A DNA stretch of 64,000 bases from Silene latifolia (Eukaryota > Streptophyta > Magnoliopsida > Caryophyllales > Caryophyllaceae), in contig NC_133537.1 in NCBI RefSeq assembly GCF_048544455.1, forward strand, positions 20,397,541 through 20,461,540. The letters run 5' to 3'. Made by a program: the position numbers and the translations under genes. Positions 45,795-57,165 of this stretch are shown in pieces. Below the pieces are notes generated by a model. The model did no database searches. It was not told where the DNA came from and saw nothing but the letters and a program-made list of their open reading frames with translations. Numbering within the stretch: the first letter of the stretch is position 1; each line of letters begins with the position of its first letter.

Positions 45795-47159
45795 TGTAAT
45801 ACTACGGTTTTCTATGTCTTTGGGTACTCTATTGAGTGGGGCTTAATATGTCGAGTAAGTATGTTTGGATACGAAACAGTAGTCTGCCTGATGGGTACTC
45901 GATCGATTATGTGTGACACTCGATCGAGTAAGGGTCATTCGATCGAGTAAGTTACTTTTACGGGTTGCTTTTGACGGGATTTGTTAATAACGCGTGATTC
46001 ATATTTAAAGGTTTCTGTCACTTTATTCATCACTTGTACTTTTTCTAAAAACCTTTCAAAGAGAAAATAAGTTACGTTGTCTCCGTCGTCGCGTTACTTT
46101 CAAATCCCAAAGGCTAAGGTTGTCGGATCGTCACGTCTTTACGCCGTTGAGTTCGTCGTTTCGAGGGTAAGATCCTTGTATAGTTTTTATATCGTTGCGT
46201 TGATTTTGGGTGAAACCCTAATTGGATAATTTGGGGGTTTGGGAGTATTTTGATACTAGATGGTGATTGTATGATTGTATATTTGATAGGAGGTGATTTC
46301 GTAGAGGAATCTTGCTGATTCGCTATTGTGACGGTATTGGTGATTACTTTTCCAGGTAGGATTTTCTACTCAGTTATTGGTTACATATGTGTTGGTTGAT
46401 TGATTGTTGGTGGTTGTTGATTAATAACATTTGTCTATATCGTATTATAATTGATTATTGTGATTTTGTAGTTGGTTGTGATTATTTATCTGTGGTTCTC
46501 GAGGTGCGTCCTCGGCTGTGTGAAGTCACTTGCGGGAGTGGCTTCACGCCCTTGATTTGCCCTCTGTGGAACCCGCCACAGAGGGGATGTGCACATTAGG
46601 GAAAATGGGTTATCGCTGGGATGAGATGAGCGGGGCTTAGGTGGGAACGGCTGCGGTCCCCCGCTGGCAGTGTCGAATACTTGTTGAGATGGGTATTCTG
46701 GCAGGACTACACACTAAAGTGTGTAGTCAGGTGTGTGGAGTTATGATGGAGATTGGGTGATTGTTGTATTGTTTCTGTTGTATTGTTTTTGTGTAATTAG
46801 TAACTGACCCCGTTTAAATGTTTTAAAAACTGTGGTGATCCATTCGGGGATGCTGAACAGTTGTCTAACAGGTATACTATGGATGAGCGCGGGATTAGCT
46901 GGGGATGGAGTTGCCACAAGTCTGATAGTAGTCTTCCGCTGTGTTGTCTTAATACTTTTGTTGCTTTAGTTGTAGTTTGGTTTTAGAACAGTTGTACTTT
47001 ACATTACAGTTGCTTCTGATATGTAATCACTTAAACTTATCTATTAAAGTACGTTCTTTTATGGTCTATTTGATATACATTGCCTCGGGTAACCGAGATG
47101 ATAGCATTCCCATGCATTAGGTGGTCCTGGTAAGGCACTTGGTGTATGGGGGTGTTACA
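45795..47159 (+). repeat. 3' LTR of LARD
   Basis: 1365 bp, TGTAATACTACGG to GGGGGTGTTACA. It matches the interrupted 5' LTR. Palindromes lie at 45825-45955; some are mutated (ATCGATTATG, ATTCGATCGAG). It lacks the plastid insert and marks the empty site near 46710. Confidence 0.92.
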
Positions 47160-47420
47160 CCCACACTCATGAAACACCATCAACCACTACCAACGAAACC
47201 TCCTCTCATGATAACACCTTAAAAAACACGAGCAATTCCTCCGTGGCCCACGATGACTGAGCATTAGGCAAAGGACACCGCACCAAGTTTCCAAACTCAT
47301 GCCTTAAGGGTTTCATTCGACCCCCGATACGCCCCTTGACGCATCTACTCGCTCCAGAAACATCGTCTCATGGTACAAGGTATCCTACTTCACATTTTGT
47401 TGATTATACGAAGTTTTCTC
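47160..47420 (+). pseudogene. outer Copia integrase-RT linker remnant
   Basis: Copia sequence resumes after the LARD with a Thr/His/Pro-rich linker, then RYPTSHFVDYTKFSPMH, the conserved block just upstream of Copia RT. It runs into an inverted segment at about 47420. Confidence 0.7.
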
Positions 47421-48150
47421 CAATGCATATTTGCGTTGGGAAATAAATATCCCTGTTTTATTGCGAGCAATCTCGAGACCCAAGAAATATTTTAGAGGAC
47501 CAAGTCTTTCATATGAAAGCATGTATTAAGATCCTCTTTGAAGCGATGAATGACGTCGGTGTTATTGCCACAAATGGCGAGGTCATCCACGTAGACGAGA
47601 ACGTGAACTTCGGTGTCATTCGTTGTCATGGAAAATAAGCAGTAGTCGTATGGGATCGGAATTGTTTAAAACCATAATTTATAAGAGCGGTGGCGAGTTT
47701 GGCATACCAACAATGGGGCGCTTGACGAAGACCGTATAATGATTTTCGAAGACGGCATAGGTTCCCATCAGTGCTCGAATTAAAACTAGGGGGCGGCTTC
47801 ATATAGACTTCTTCTTGAAGGTCGCCATGTAGAAAGACATTGTGAACATCCATTTGGTGTGATTCCCAATGCTTGGCCGCAACAATGGCAATCAGAGTTC
47901 GGATGGTAACGAGTTTCACCGTAGGTGCGAAGGTTTCATTATAGTCAACTCCTTCGATCTACTTGTCGATTTCCCATTACCACCAAGCGAGCTTTGTAAC
48001 ATTCGATGGTTCCATCGGCATTATATTTTATTTTTTAAACCCATTTCGATCTAATTGCCTTTTTATTTGGTAGGAGATGCTCAAGAGTCCATGTGTTATT
48101 TTTCTCTAAAGCGTCAATCTTGAGCTTTATGGCGTCTCGTCATTCCTGTA
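47420..48150 (-). pseudogene. outer Copia RT, inverted segment
   Basis: The RT domain is on the minus strand, opposite to the rest of its element. From 48147 downward it reads RDAIKLKIDALEKNNTW, YKARLVVMGNRQVEGVDYNETFAP, HQMDVHNVFLHGDLQEEVYM, LYGLRQAPHCWYAKL, then after a frameshift VLVYVDDLAICGNN and PLKYFLGLEIARNKTGIF. Stops include TGA for the Trp in QEW and TAA after SKWV. The segment supplies exactly the part missing between the linker and RNase H, so it is an internal inversion and not a second element. Confidence 0.85.
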
Positions 48151-48928
48151 CCTGCCTCGCTTCTACAGGGCTCCTGGGTTCTAAACCAGCACTTGTTCCA
48201 ATGGATGCTAATCATCACCAGGCCATCTCCACTTCCAACCTTATAATGGATCCTCAACCTTATCGACGACTTGTGGGACGTCTTAATTACCTCACAATCA
48301 CTCGACCGGAACTTACTTACACCATCCTCATACTAGCCCAATTTATGCATGCACCCCGACTCGATCATTGGCAAGCTGCACTCCAAGTGGTGCGTCATAT
48401 TAAAAGCAGCCCTGGCCAAGGGATATTACTCCATTCGAATTCTCCGACTACATGCTTATTGCGATGCCGATTATGCAAGCTGTCTCACAACACGGCGGTC
48501 ACTCTCTGCCTACCTTGTGTTCTTGGGGTCCTCACCTATATCTTGGAAAACCAAGAAGCAAACAGTCGTATCCCGCTCATCCGCTGAAGCCATATACCGT
48601 GCCATGGCACATACGACCTGTGAGCTCAAATGGCGTAAAGGCCTCATTCGTTTCCACGGTCTCAATAACAACTTTCCTATTCGTCTCTTCAGCGACAGCC
48701 AATCCGCCATCCACATTGCTCGAAATCCCGTGTCCCATGAACGCACTAAACACATTTGAAGTTGATTGTCACTTTGTTCGGGACGAGATTTTACAAGACA
48801 CTGTATCTACAAGTTACGTCCACACGAAATATCAACTAGCGGATATTCTCACTCAAGCTCTTGGGCGTACTACATTTGATGATCTTCTCTCCAAGTTGAA
48901 CGTCTCAACTCTCCACGCTCCAACTTGA
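48150..48928 (+). pseudogene. outer Copia RNase H
   Basis: STGLLGSKPALVPMD, then [77 protein letters not shown] and YQLADILTQALGR form a nearly complete Copia RNase H with two frame changes (around 48440 and 48755). It ends at TGA 48926-48928 right before the purine tract and 3' LTR. Confidence 0.92.
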
Positions 48929-48946
48929 AAAGGGAAGAGGAGGGGG

Positions 48947-49173
48947 TAATAGAGTCGTTGCTCAGCACAAGCCATAGAGCCGTTGGCCATTTATCACAAT
49001 CAAGGCCACAAATCATTCCATTCCTATTCCATAAATATTATAGCTGTTGTAATTATCCTTTCCGTCAATACGTGATTCTCTATGTATTATATATAGAATA
49101 ACATATGGTATAAGGAGAACAACTCGAATGAATATACATCAATTACATTGCTCACATTATACGATTCTCATTA
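48947..49173 (+). repeat. 3' LTR of outer Copia
   Basis: 227 bp, preceded by the PPT AAAAGGGAAGAGGAGGGGG (48928-48946) and followed by the TSD copy TCCTC. Confidence 0.92.
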
Positions 49174-49322
49174 TCCTCCATTATAAAAGAGTTGGAAACT
49201 CCTAGTAATATTGAACTCCTACATTTTTCTCAAAAATGGACAAACAAACAAGTCCCTATTTTGTAATTTATGGGATTTTTCAACTCTCATGATCTATGAA
49301 GAACAACCTAACACGTACTTAA

Positions 49323-49860
49323 TTTTCCAAATCAATTTACATCTCCACAAAACTATCTTTTTGTAAACGTAACTAAAAAATTGCTTAATAATCACTTCTA
49401 TTAATTGTTCATTCAATCAGTAGTAGACTCAAAGATAAATGAAGAATTACACTATTATGATGATATTCATATTTTCCTATTTACTTATGTAATTCTCATT
49501 TTCCTTAGCATAAGTTCAAAACTTTAAAAATAGGACCACGATTTTCTAATAGGTTGCTTCCTTCTTATGAGTTCATGTAAGTTAATAGTTTCATGGAGCA
49601 ACTAGCTCAAACTTAGTTAATCTATGTAGATAACTCCAATGGTTAAATTATAAGCTTATAATTTTAAGAAATTGTAAGTAAGTCCCCAAGTTAAAACATT
49701 GGAGTTGATTTTAATAAAATTAGACCATAGCTTAAGCTCGGTATGGCTTTAGAAAAAAGCTCATATGAGCTCGTTTATAATTTTCAAATTAAATTTTCTA
49801 ATTTATAACTATGTACAATACTAAATATACTTTATCTTCATGCGTGTGTGTGTATGTATG
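49323..49860. other. intergenic AT-rich DNA
   Basis: No ORF, repeat or RNA gene recognised. It runs into a (TG)n/(TATG)n lead-in to the TA microsatellite. Confidence 0.5.
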
Positions 49861-50576
<716 letters not shown>

Positions 50577-50580
<4 letters not shown>

Positions 50581-51238
50581 GACTCATGACCCACCACTTT
50601 CATCTGGAAATGGTTCTTCAACCATCCTTTTACCGAAGATAAGAGAGGAATGTCATTCCCAATCAATAGTATGTCATCGACATACAATATCAAGAAAACA
50701 ATCTTGCTCCCACTCGACTTGACATATAAGCATGGTTCCTTGACCGATCGAGTGAAACCATACTCTTTTATCACCTGGTCGAAACGATGATTCTAACTCC
50801 GAGAAGCTTGCTTAAGTCCATAAATGGAACATTTAAGCTTGCATACTTTCTTAGGATTTTCAGGATCTATGAAACCTTCGGGTTGTACCATGTACAATTC
50901 CTCCTCCAAATAACCGTTTAAGAAGGCGGTTTTCACATCCATCTGCCAAATTTCATAGTCATGAAAAGCGGCAATCGCTAAGATTATCCGAATGGAACGC
51001 AGCATAACTACGGGTGCAAAAATTTCATCATAATACAATCCGTGCACTTGAGTGAAATATTTTGCCACTAGTCGTGCCTTATAGGTATCTGGTTGCCCTT
51101 CTATAGAATGCTTTATTTTGTAAAGCCATTTGCACTGAAGAGGTCGTACCTTGTTAGGTAAATCAACAAGATCCCATACGTCATTCTCATACATGGAGTC
51201 CATCTCGGATTTTCCAAGTCCTTACTACATCTCTTGGA
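50577..51238 (-). pseudogene. Ty1/Copia RT fragment
   Basis: From 51203: [69 protein letters not shown], then a TAG (expected Trp) and, same frame, IKEYGFTRSVKEPCLYVK and the catalytic LYVDDILLIGND, ending FQMKVVG where the TA tract begins. It is a different family from the other Copias in the window. No LTR is seen nearby. Confidence 0.92.
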
Positions 51239-51689
51239 TTTTCCAATATTGATGGTTGAGATTGAAAGCAAGAAACACTTAACACTAATTAGTTTCCTAT
51301 ACACTAATTAATTCCACTTTCTCTCTCTAGCTTTAATTATACATTCACTAATTGATTATTCTACACAATAAACACTATCTTTTGTCTTCTTATACTTTCA
51401 AGTTTATACAATTTTGTTTTTTTGAGAGAGAAAGTTTATACAAATTTTATGACACTTTTACTGTTTTAAAAGTGTAATTTTAACAAAAAAAAAGTGTAAC
51501 TTTAACAAAAAGAAAGCGGTTTTGACGGATATTATTTTGAAATTTCAAATTTTGAAGCAAGTTTACCATAAATTTTGCGTTTTACGACAAATTTGAAAAT
51601 TTGAAGCAAGTTTACGACAAATTTTGAGAAATATTATTTTGAATTTTTTAAATTTTAACACAACTCATTGTAAATTTAGTGAGTTATAA
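51239..51689. other. AT-rich stretch, nothing recognised
   Basis: Mostly A/T with TTTTGAAATTT-like words. No gene or element boundary is visible. Confidence 0.4.
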
Positions 51690-52500
51690 TTGTAACTTTA
51701 GTCTTTTAGAATTGTAACTTTAGTCCACTAAAGTGTAATTTTAGTCCTTTAAATTGTAATTTTAGTCCAGAAGTGTAACTTTAGTCCATTAACGTGTAAT
51801 TTTAGTCCATTAAATTGTAATTTTAGTCCATTGAGAGTGTATCTCTAGTCCATATTAAAAGTATAACTTTAATTCATTGAGACTTTAAGAGTGTAACTTT
51901 AGTCCTTTGAGAGTGTAACTTTAGTCCATTGAGAGTATAACTTTAGTCATTAAGAGGGAGGGTAACCTTAATAGAGATAAGTGTAACTTTAATGGAGATA
52001 AGTGTAATTTTAATAGATAAAAGTGTAATTTTAATGGAGAAAAGTGTAACTTTAATAATAGAGAAAAATATAAATTTAACAGAAAAAATGTAACTTTAAT
52101 AGAAAAAAGTGTAATTTTAATAGATAAAAGTGTAATTTTAATGGAGAAAAGTGTAAGTTTAATAAGTGTAACTTTAATGGAGAAAAATATAATTTTAATA
52201 GAGAAAACTGTAATTTTAAGAAGTGTAACTTTAATAGAGAAAAGTGTAACTTTAATAGAGAAAAATGTAATTTTAATAGAGAAAACTGTAATTTTAAGAA
52301 GTGTAACTTTAATAGAGAAAAGTGTAACTTTAATAGAAAAAAGTGTAATTTTAATGGAGAAAAGCGTAACTTTAATAATAGAGAAAATGTAACTTTTTCA
52401 TTTGTAATTTTAATAGAAATAAGTATAACTCTAATACAGAAAAATGTAATTTTAATAGATAAAATTGTAACTTTAATAAAGATAAAGATGAATGTAAATA
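51690..52500. repeat. diverged minisatellite, about 20-bp unit
   Basis: Dozens of irregular copies of GTGTAACTTTAATAGAGAAA and GTGTAACTTTAGTCCATT. The first half uses the TAGTCCATTGA version and the second half TAATAGAGAAAA. The frame at 52141-52392 (VTLIEKS repeats) is a product of the repeat. Confidence 0.85.
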
Positions 52501-53340
52501 AGTGTAATCTTAACTTTACTAGAAGATAAAAATCAACAAATAAAGAGGAAATATGAAAAAAAATAGATCTAGTTTTAACTTTTCAAAACAAGATCTATCT
52601 TTTCCATTTGTTTTTTTTAAAAAAAATACTCAAATCTCCGTTATCAGTACACCACCAACCTAACTTTACTAAAAAAATAATAATAATTAAAAACGTTAAT
52701 GAACCACCAAAACTGAAAAACAAAACACCCAAAGAAAAAGGAAAAAAAAAGCACAAATAACATTATACCTCCAGTGCTACAATAACATCATACAACCAAG
52801 TTATATCTTATCGAGTTTATGTGTAATTTTTTTGAGCTTTCTTAAAGTTAAGTTTTTTATGTTTAAGTGAGTGAGTTCAGCAATTTTATGGTATAGCTCG
52901 ACTTCTTTAAAACAAAACTCGAAAACTTTATTATATAGCTCAAGTTCTAGAGCATACAACTGGGTACAACTGGTTGTAGGATCTATTAACTGAAAAAAAA
53001 GTGGTAGGAGATCTGAAAAAAACGAGGAGAACAACACCACCATAGACATCCAACAACGCGCCATGACACCCGAAAATAAATAAAAAATGCATGTAACAAG
53101 ACAATAAAATACAAATAAGATCTGAGAAAAAATAAAAAAACGAGAACAAATAAAAAAAACGAGATCTGAAACATTAAAAGAAAACGAGAACAACAAATTA
53201 TACTTAAGAAATCAAAAATCTACTACATATTATGTAGATCTAAGATTTGTAAAAAAAAAACCACAAATAAAGACAAAAAAAATCGAAAATCAGAAAAAAA
53301 AAAAAAAACAAAAAAAAAAACAAGAAAAACGAGATCCAAC
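52501..53340. other. A-rich DNA without a supported gene
   Basis: Contains poly-A runs and GAGATCTGAAA words. A 131-codon minus-strand frame (52801-53196) is Phe/Ser-rich low complexity and I do not call it. Confidence 0.4.
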
Positions 53341-53344
53341 AACA

Positions 53345-53576
53345 AGAACCGTGGGTGGTGGTGGTTGGCATGGGGCAACAGGCGAGGTGGTGGTTGGCGT
53401 GGGGCAGCAGGCGAGGTGGTGGTTGGCATGGGGCAGCAGGTAGTGCGGTGGTCGTCGTGGTGTTCTGTCGGGTGAGGGTGGAAAGGTGTGTGGGGCTGGT
53501 GGGTGGTGGTGGTGTGCGTGAGGGTGAAGGGATGTGGTGTCGGTGAGGGTGGTGAAGGGAGTTGGCCGTGGGCTGG
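53345..53576. repeat. GTGG-rich repeat, left of CACTA
   Basis: Three copies of a roughly 33-bp unit (GGTGGTGGTTGGCRTGGGGC then AGCAGGCGA) at 53345-53440, then GTGGTGGTG-rich DNA. The same composition continues at 58963-59130, so the CACTA element landed inside a G-rich tract. Confidence 0.8.
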
Positions 53577-53599
53577 CACTACTACAATTCTAAGCTAAG

Positions 53600-53930
53600 A
53601 GAACGGTCACTAACCGTTCTTAAAACAACTTTCAACCGTGCTGTGGCCAAGCGTTCTCTTTGACATAAGAGAACGGTTAACACGAAGTCAAACCGGTCTC
53701 TTTGTAACTACAACGAGAACGGTTCTATACTACAACCGTGCTATTATGATATTAGAAAGAGAACGGTTACATATGGAACCGTTTTCTTTGTAAAGACATA
53801 AAAAGCGCCAATTTGGTAAAATGAAATTTGGCGCCGCGCCAGTTACTTTTTTCAAATTTGGCGCCATTATAGTATTTGAGGTTCAAGGAGAACGTGTATT
53901 GCATGAACCGTTCTCTTTGATTTTTTTATT
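53600..53930. repeat. left subterminal repeats of CACTA
   Basis: About ten copies, both orientations, of GAGAACGGTT or close variants, the expected layout for binding by a TNPA-like protein. Confidence 0.85.
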
Positions 53931-54225
53931 TTTTTTTAAATATTTTTTTTCGAAACCCCTACACGATTAAATCGTATAGTTTATAGGAATTCTATATATA
54001 CGTGCAATTCAGAAACTTCACAGCATGTATTACGGAACAAAAACCAAACTTTTTCATTTAATTGGAATTCATGACTATAATTCTTTACAAAAATTGACAA
54101 AATCCTATCCAAGTGCAAAAATAAGTATACGTATAAATATCGAAAAAAATGTATAAATAAAAATCTTTCAATCCGCATCACTTATTCCTATCCAAGTGCA
54201 AAAATAACTCTGGTAATCATCGTCT

Positions 54226-57165
54226 TCATCCACCATTACTTGTCGGCTTAAAATTGAGTGTGAATTCAGCCCAAATATTTCGCACCTCGTCAATTTGCTC
54301 AACCGTATATGTCGTTGGGGCGGTTAACATGAACTGTATACATACACCCAAAACTTCAGTTAATACTAGCTTGTTACGTAAAATAATTACCAAGACGGAA
54401 AGAATAAAACAAAGAGATGAAAATGATTGAAATGATAAGGAAAAATACATACATTATGGGCGACATTAACATATCTTGCTTTGATAAGCTCCAACATATA
54501 TCGGCAAACATAATATCCGCATAATACGGTCCCAACCGGCTACCGAGGACACTAAATTAAAAAACCACAATGAGTTGATGAGTTCTTTGCAAGTACATGA
54601 TCAAAAGTTCAAGAAAATGTCAGAAAATCCAAGAGAAGGACGCTTTTCCAATCAAGTCTAATTCAAGGCATATAAGTTTCAAATACCAACAGTGGAAGAA
54701 AAAGGTTCCAGTAGAGTTGTTGTAGTAGTAGTAGTAGTAATTCAAGAGTAGTTTGTGAAAGCAAGCTTAAAATAGCAGAGTTGGTGTTAAGGATATTGAT
54801 ATTGGGTTTGGGTGTCCTTGCAACTGCCCTTATCGTGTCTAACACTCAGGTCCAACTCATCTTCTCCATCAAAAAGAAGGCTAAATACACTGCCATGAAG
54901 TCTCTCCTGTAACAACTTTAACCCTCCCTACTCATATCTATCTATATATCACCATCACAATTCACACGTACACTGACATGCTGCCTATTCCTTGCTACAT
55001 ATACTCAGATGTCTTACAGGAATCGCCACAGGGATCATTCTCTTTAGCAAACCTATAGCATGGCTCATCTTCTCCGGCGATCAGGTTTACATACATACTG
55101 TGCGGCTCATGTTGTGGTATAGTCAATAAATAAATATGCACATTATAGAAGATATACCTTAATAATTTTCCAAGAAAGCGGTTTTGCGTCGAACCCGGCA
55201 AGTGGATCAATTGAGTTTCTTTTCTCGAATGCTCTGTATTTCAATTAACTAAAATAAGTACTTACTTCAAACATAATTCAAACCACAATAAGTAGTGTCT
55301 CAACCATTTTCTAACCTAGTAATTGTGTCCACGAAAAATCGGCGAGGCTCCGTATATGCAGCAGGATCACACCAATACACAATATTATCAGATGGACTAA
55401 TCGCAGCCAACATCCAATGATCACTTCGATTACAACAAGGGAACAATGAGAATATCTTCACGTAGTTAACAACAATAATAAATAAATATATATAAAGTTC
55501 GAGAAAATATGTATACCTTTCGTGATAAGTCGCAAATATAAGTTTTCGACCCCCGCCACATTCCCTACAAGTCATAGCTCTAGCAACATAACCGATCGAA
55601 AATCTTCACTTTGGTGAAAATTTTGACAACAGCTCGGGGGACAAGAATCCATATAAAGTACTAGACTTCATAGTATCACTAAGATCACTCAGATACCTAC
55701 AACAATTGCAACTAAACTTGTTCAAATAGTTCATAAAAAACAAGTGAATTGAAGAAAATGGTAAACAGGAATGAAACTTACTGTTAATGCTATAAAATGT
55801 TCAAAATTCTTACCTCATAAGAATAGCAATGTGAGAGGCTCCTATCTCGCCCTCGTCACACCAATGAATAAGCTCCTCATAAGAAATCAAAGATGTGTAG
55901 TTATGAAGGTGTAATACATGGTCATCAATAGGAACGTTTATAAGTGCTCCGCTCGTCTTCAATATGCGAGCCTCATGTAGTAAAGATTTCATCAGCGGGG
56001 TTCTCAACTTTTGCTTAAACTCAGAGCTAACTTCTACACCCAGAAAAGTCGGGACCAAAGGTTGTGGAAACCTTTGAGTCGTCTTCTTCTTCTTCTTCAT
56101 TATGATCCCCATCTTTATAATTTTTTTTTCCTCAAAACAGTTAGCATTTATAATTACTTAGTATAAGATAATAATTTGAATTTAAATTTTTTTTATAAAA
56201 TTACCTTAGTAGGAGTATGAATATGATTGAGAGGCCATCGAACATATGAGTCCTTTGCATCGAAGTACTATCAACTCATCTCTAATAGGCAGGCAACTTA
56301 GCATTTTCCGATCCAGAAACACTTTCTTAAGTTCGACTTTCTTATAACCATCAAGTAGTGAAGCGCCGTGAATAGTTACGAATTCCCCCTTACCTTCCAT
56401 GTACATCAAGCCTGATGCCACCATCTTGTTTGGATTCTCAGGTAATGATAATTCACGATCTCTCCAACCCTTAAAAATTTTAGTAAAACCTTTACTAGGT
56501 TTCGCATAAATAATAATAAGTTTCGTGCAAATCAAAATGATAAATCGAAGATGATACCGCCGCTCACTAGGTGGCTCTTCATGTGGTATTTTTTCACGGG
56601 GTATCTCTATACGGTGTGACAGTTGTTTGGATTGCTCCTCACTGTCTTTAAGGTGTGGATCTTGACGAGATTGTTCTCCACTCTCTTGTATAGAGATACT
56701 ACGAGAACCATCAGGAGATTCATAAGCATTCGATCCTTGAGTACTCATAGATATTCCTTTCATGAAACATTCTATTTCTTCTTGACTTGGCTTCTCACCA
56801 CTTTGCCAAAAATGCACCATCATCTTTTGCATATTTGCCACTTGTGATTGCAGAGTATTTATCTGTATGTCGTAAGAAATAAATTTTTAAATCATGCTTG
56901 AAATTAAAATATTCTAGGTATACATAATTAATTACCGTCTGTTTGAGAGAATCAACTTCTGTCGGCGGCCTTTTCGGAGGCTTCCCAAAATATTCAGTTA
57001 TGCAAATGCCGTCAGGAACTCCCCGTACACGGCCACCATGTTCAGGTTTGCCGAGTGCCTTAGCAAGTATATCTCATTCTTTCTAACGAATTCATAAAAT
57101 TCAGCTAAACCAGCATCATATGTAGGATCACCTCTTTTCCCATCCATCATCCACGTACGATCCAT
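54226..57165 (-). pseudogene. CACTA-borne gene: transposase-associated and Ulp1-like protease domains
   Basis: Exons on the minus strand with GT/AG borders. 57165 start: MDRTWMMDGKRGDPTYDAG (transposase-associated domain), then after a one-base shift [14 protein letters not shown] and [10 protein letters not shown], typical of plant En/Spm proteins; 56841-56206, a Ser/Glu-rich linker then VASGLMYMEGKGEFVTIHGA; 56112-55814, INVPIDDHVLHLHNYTSLIS; 55696-55517, with a stop; about 55460-55300, DHWMLAAISPSDNIVYWCDP with the catalytic His and Asp of C48 proteases; 55233-55158; 54551-54453, CPR-stop-PVGTVLCGYYVCRYM with the catalytic Cys; 54333-54226, VEQIDEVRNIWAEF. Ulp1 enzymes cleave SUMO-type tags; whether this one did is unknown. 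Frameshift and stops make it a pseudogene. Confidence 0.82.
54740..55080 (+). pseudogene. captured CASP-like membrane protein gene fragment
   Basis: On the plus strand SKLKIAELVLRILILGLGVL, then TALIVSNTQVQLIFSIKKKA and KYTAMKSLL, is the first transmembrane segment and following loop of a CASP-like (CASPL) protein. After a likely intron remnant (about 54910-55018, ending TTACAG), FSKPIAWLIFSGDQ matches the conserved block before the third membrane span. A (GTA)n run at 54720-54739 lies just upstream. The fragment sits entirely in one intron (54552-55157) of the Ulp1-like gene, in antisense. It has no complete ORF. CASPLs are four-span membrane proteins. Confidence 0.75.

Larger units (their letters stand above)
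5026..47159 (+). mobile_element. non-autonomous Ty3/gypsy element (LARD-like)
   Basis: The 5' LTR (5026-18331, itself interrupted) and the 3' LTR (45795-47159) begin TRTAATACTACGG and end GGGGGTGTTACA. A tRNA-iMet primer site follows the 5' LTR, and a PPT (AAGGAGGGAAGAC) abuts the 3' LTR. The interior of about 4.5 kb (18332-20339 and 43275-45794) shows no gag or pol on either strand. The flanks ATCAC (5021-5025) and CCCAC (47160-47164) agree at only 3 of 5 bases, so the TSD is weak. It sits in the outer Copia between integrase and RT. Confidence 0.85.
1425..49173 (+). mobile_element. Ty1/Copia retrotransposon, degenerate, host of the nest
   Basis: Two near-identical LTRs (1425-1647 and 48947-49173) lie more than 47 kb apart and are flanked by the same 5 bp, TCCTC (1420-1424 and 49174-49178). 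A tRNA-Met-type primer site follows the left LTR and a purine tract (48928-48946) precedes the right LTR. Copia gag, protease, integrase, RT and RNase H remnants appear in order on the plus strand, except that the RT block is inverted. Nested elements at 2541-3921 and 5026-47159 account for nearly all the extra length. What remains is about 4.2 kb and cannot code for functional proteins. Confidence 0.93.
1262..49319. mobile_element. PIF/Harbinger-like MITE split by the Copia nest
   Basis: If the Copia element at 1425-49173 and one TSD copy are removed, 1262-1424 joins 49179-49319 to give about 304 bp. Its ends are inverted: AGTATTGTTTGGTTG on the left and CAACCTAACACGTACT on the right, alike except for a one-base gap and two or three substitutions. 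TAA flanks both sides (1259-1261 and 49320-49322), which is the Harbinger-type target. The Copia insertion sits just 3' of CCAACTC, which would pair with GAGTTGG at 49190-49196. No coding is seen. The superfamily is inferred from TSD length and sequence. Confidence 0.65.

Noticed and set aside
52141..52392. 83-codon ORF of VTLIEKS repeats
   Set aside because: A product of the 20-bp minisatellite; no start context and no flanking coding.
52801..53196. 131-codon minus-strand ORF, Phe/Ser-rich with hydrophobic stretches
   Set aside because: The opposite strand is A-rich low complexity; there is no domain, and the hydrophobicity follows from T-rich codons.
53223..53579. 118-codon Pro/His/Thr-rich minus-strand ORF
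   Set aside because: Reverse complement of GTGG repeats, and it runs into the CACTA end.
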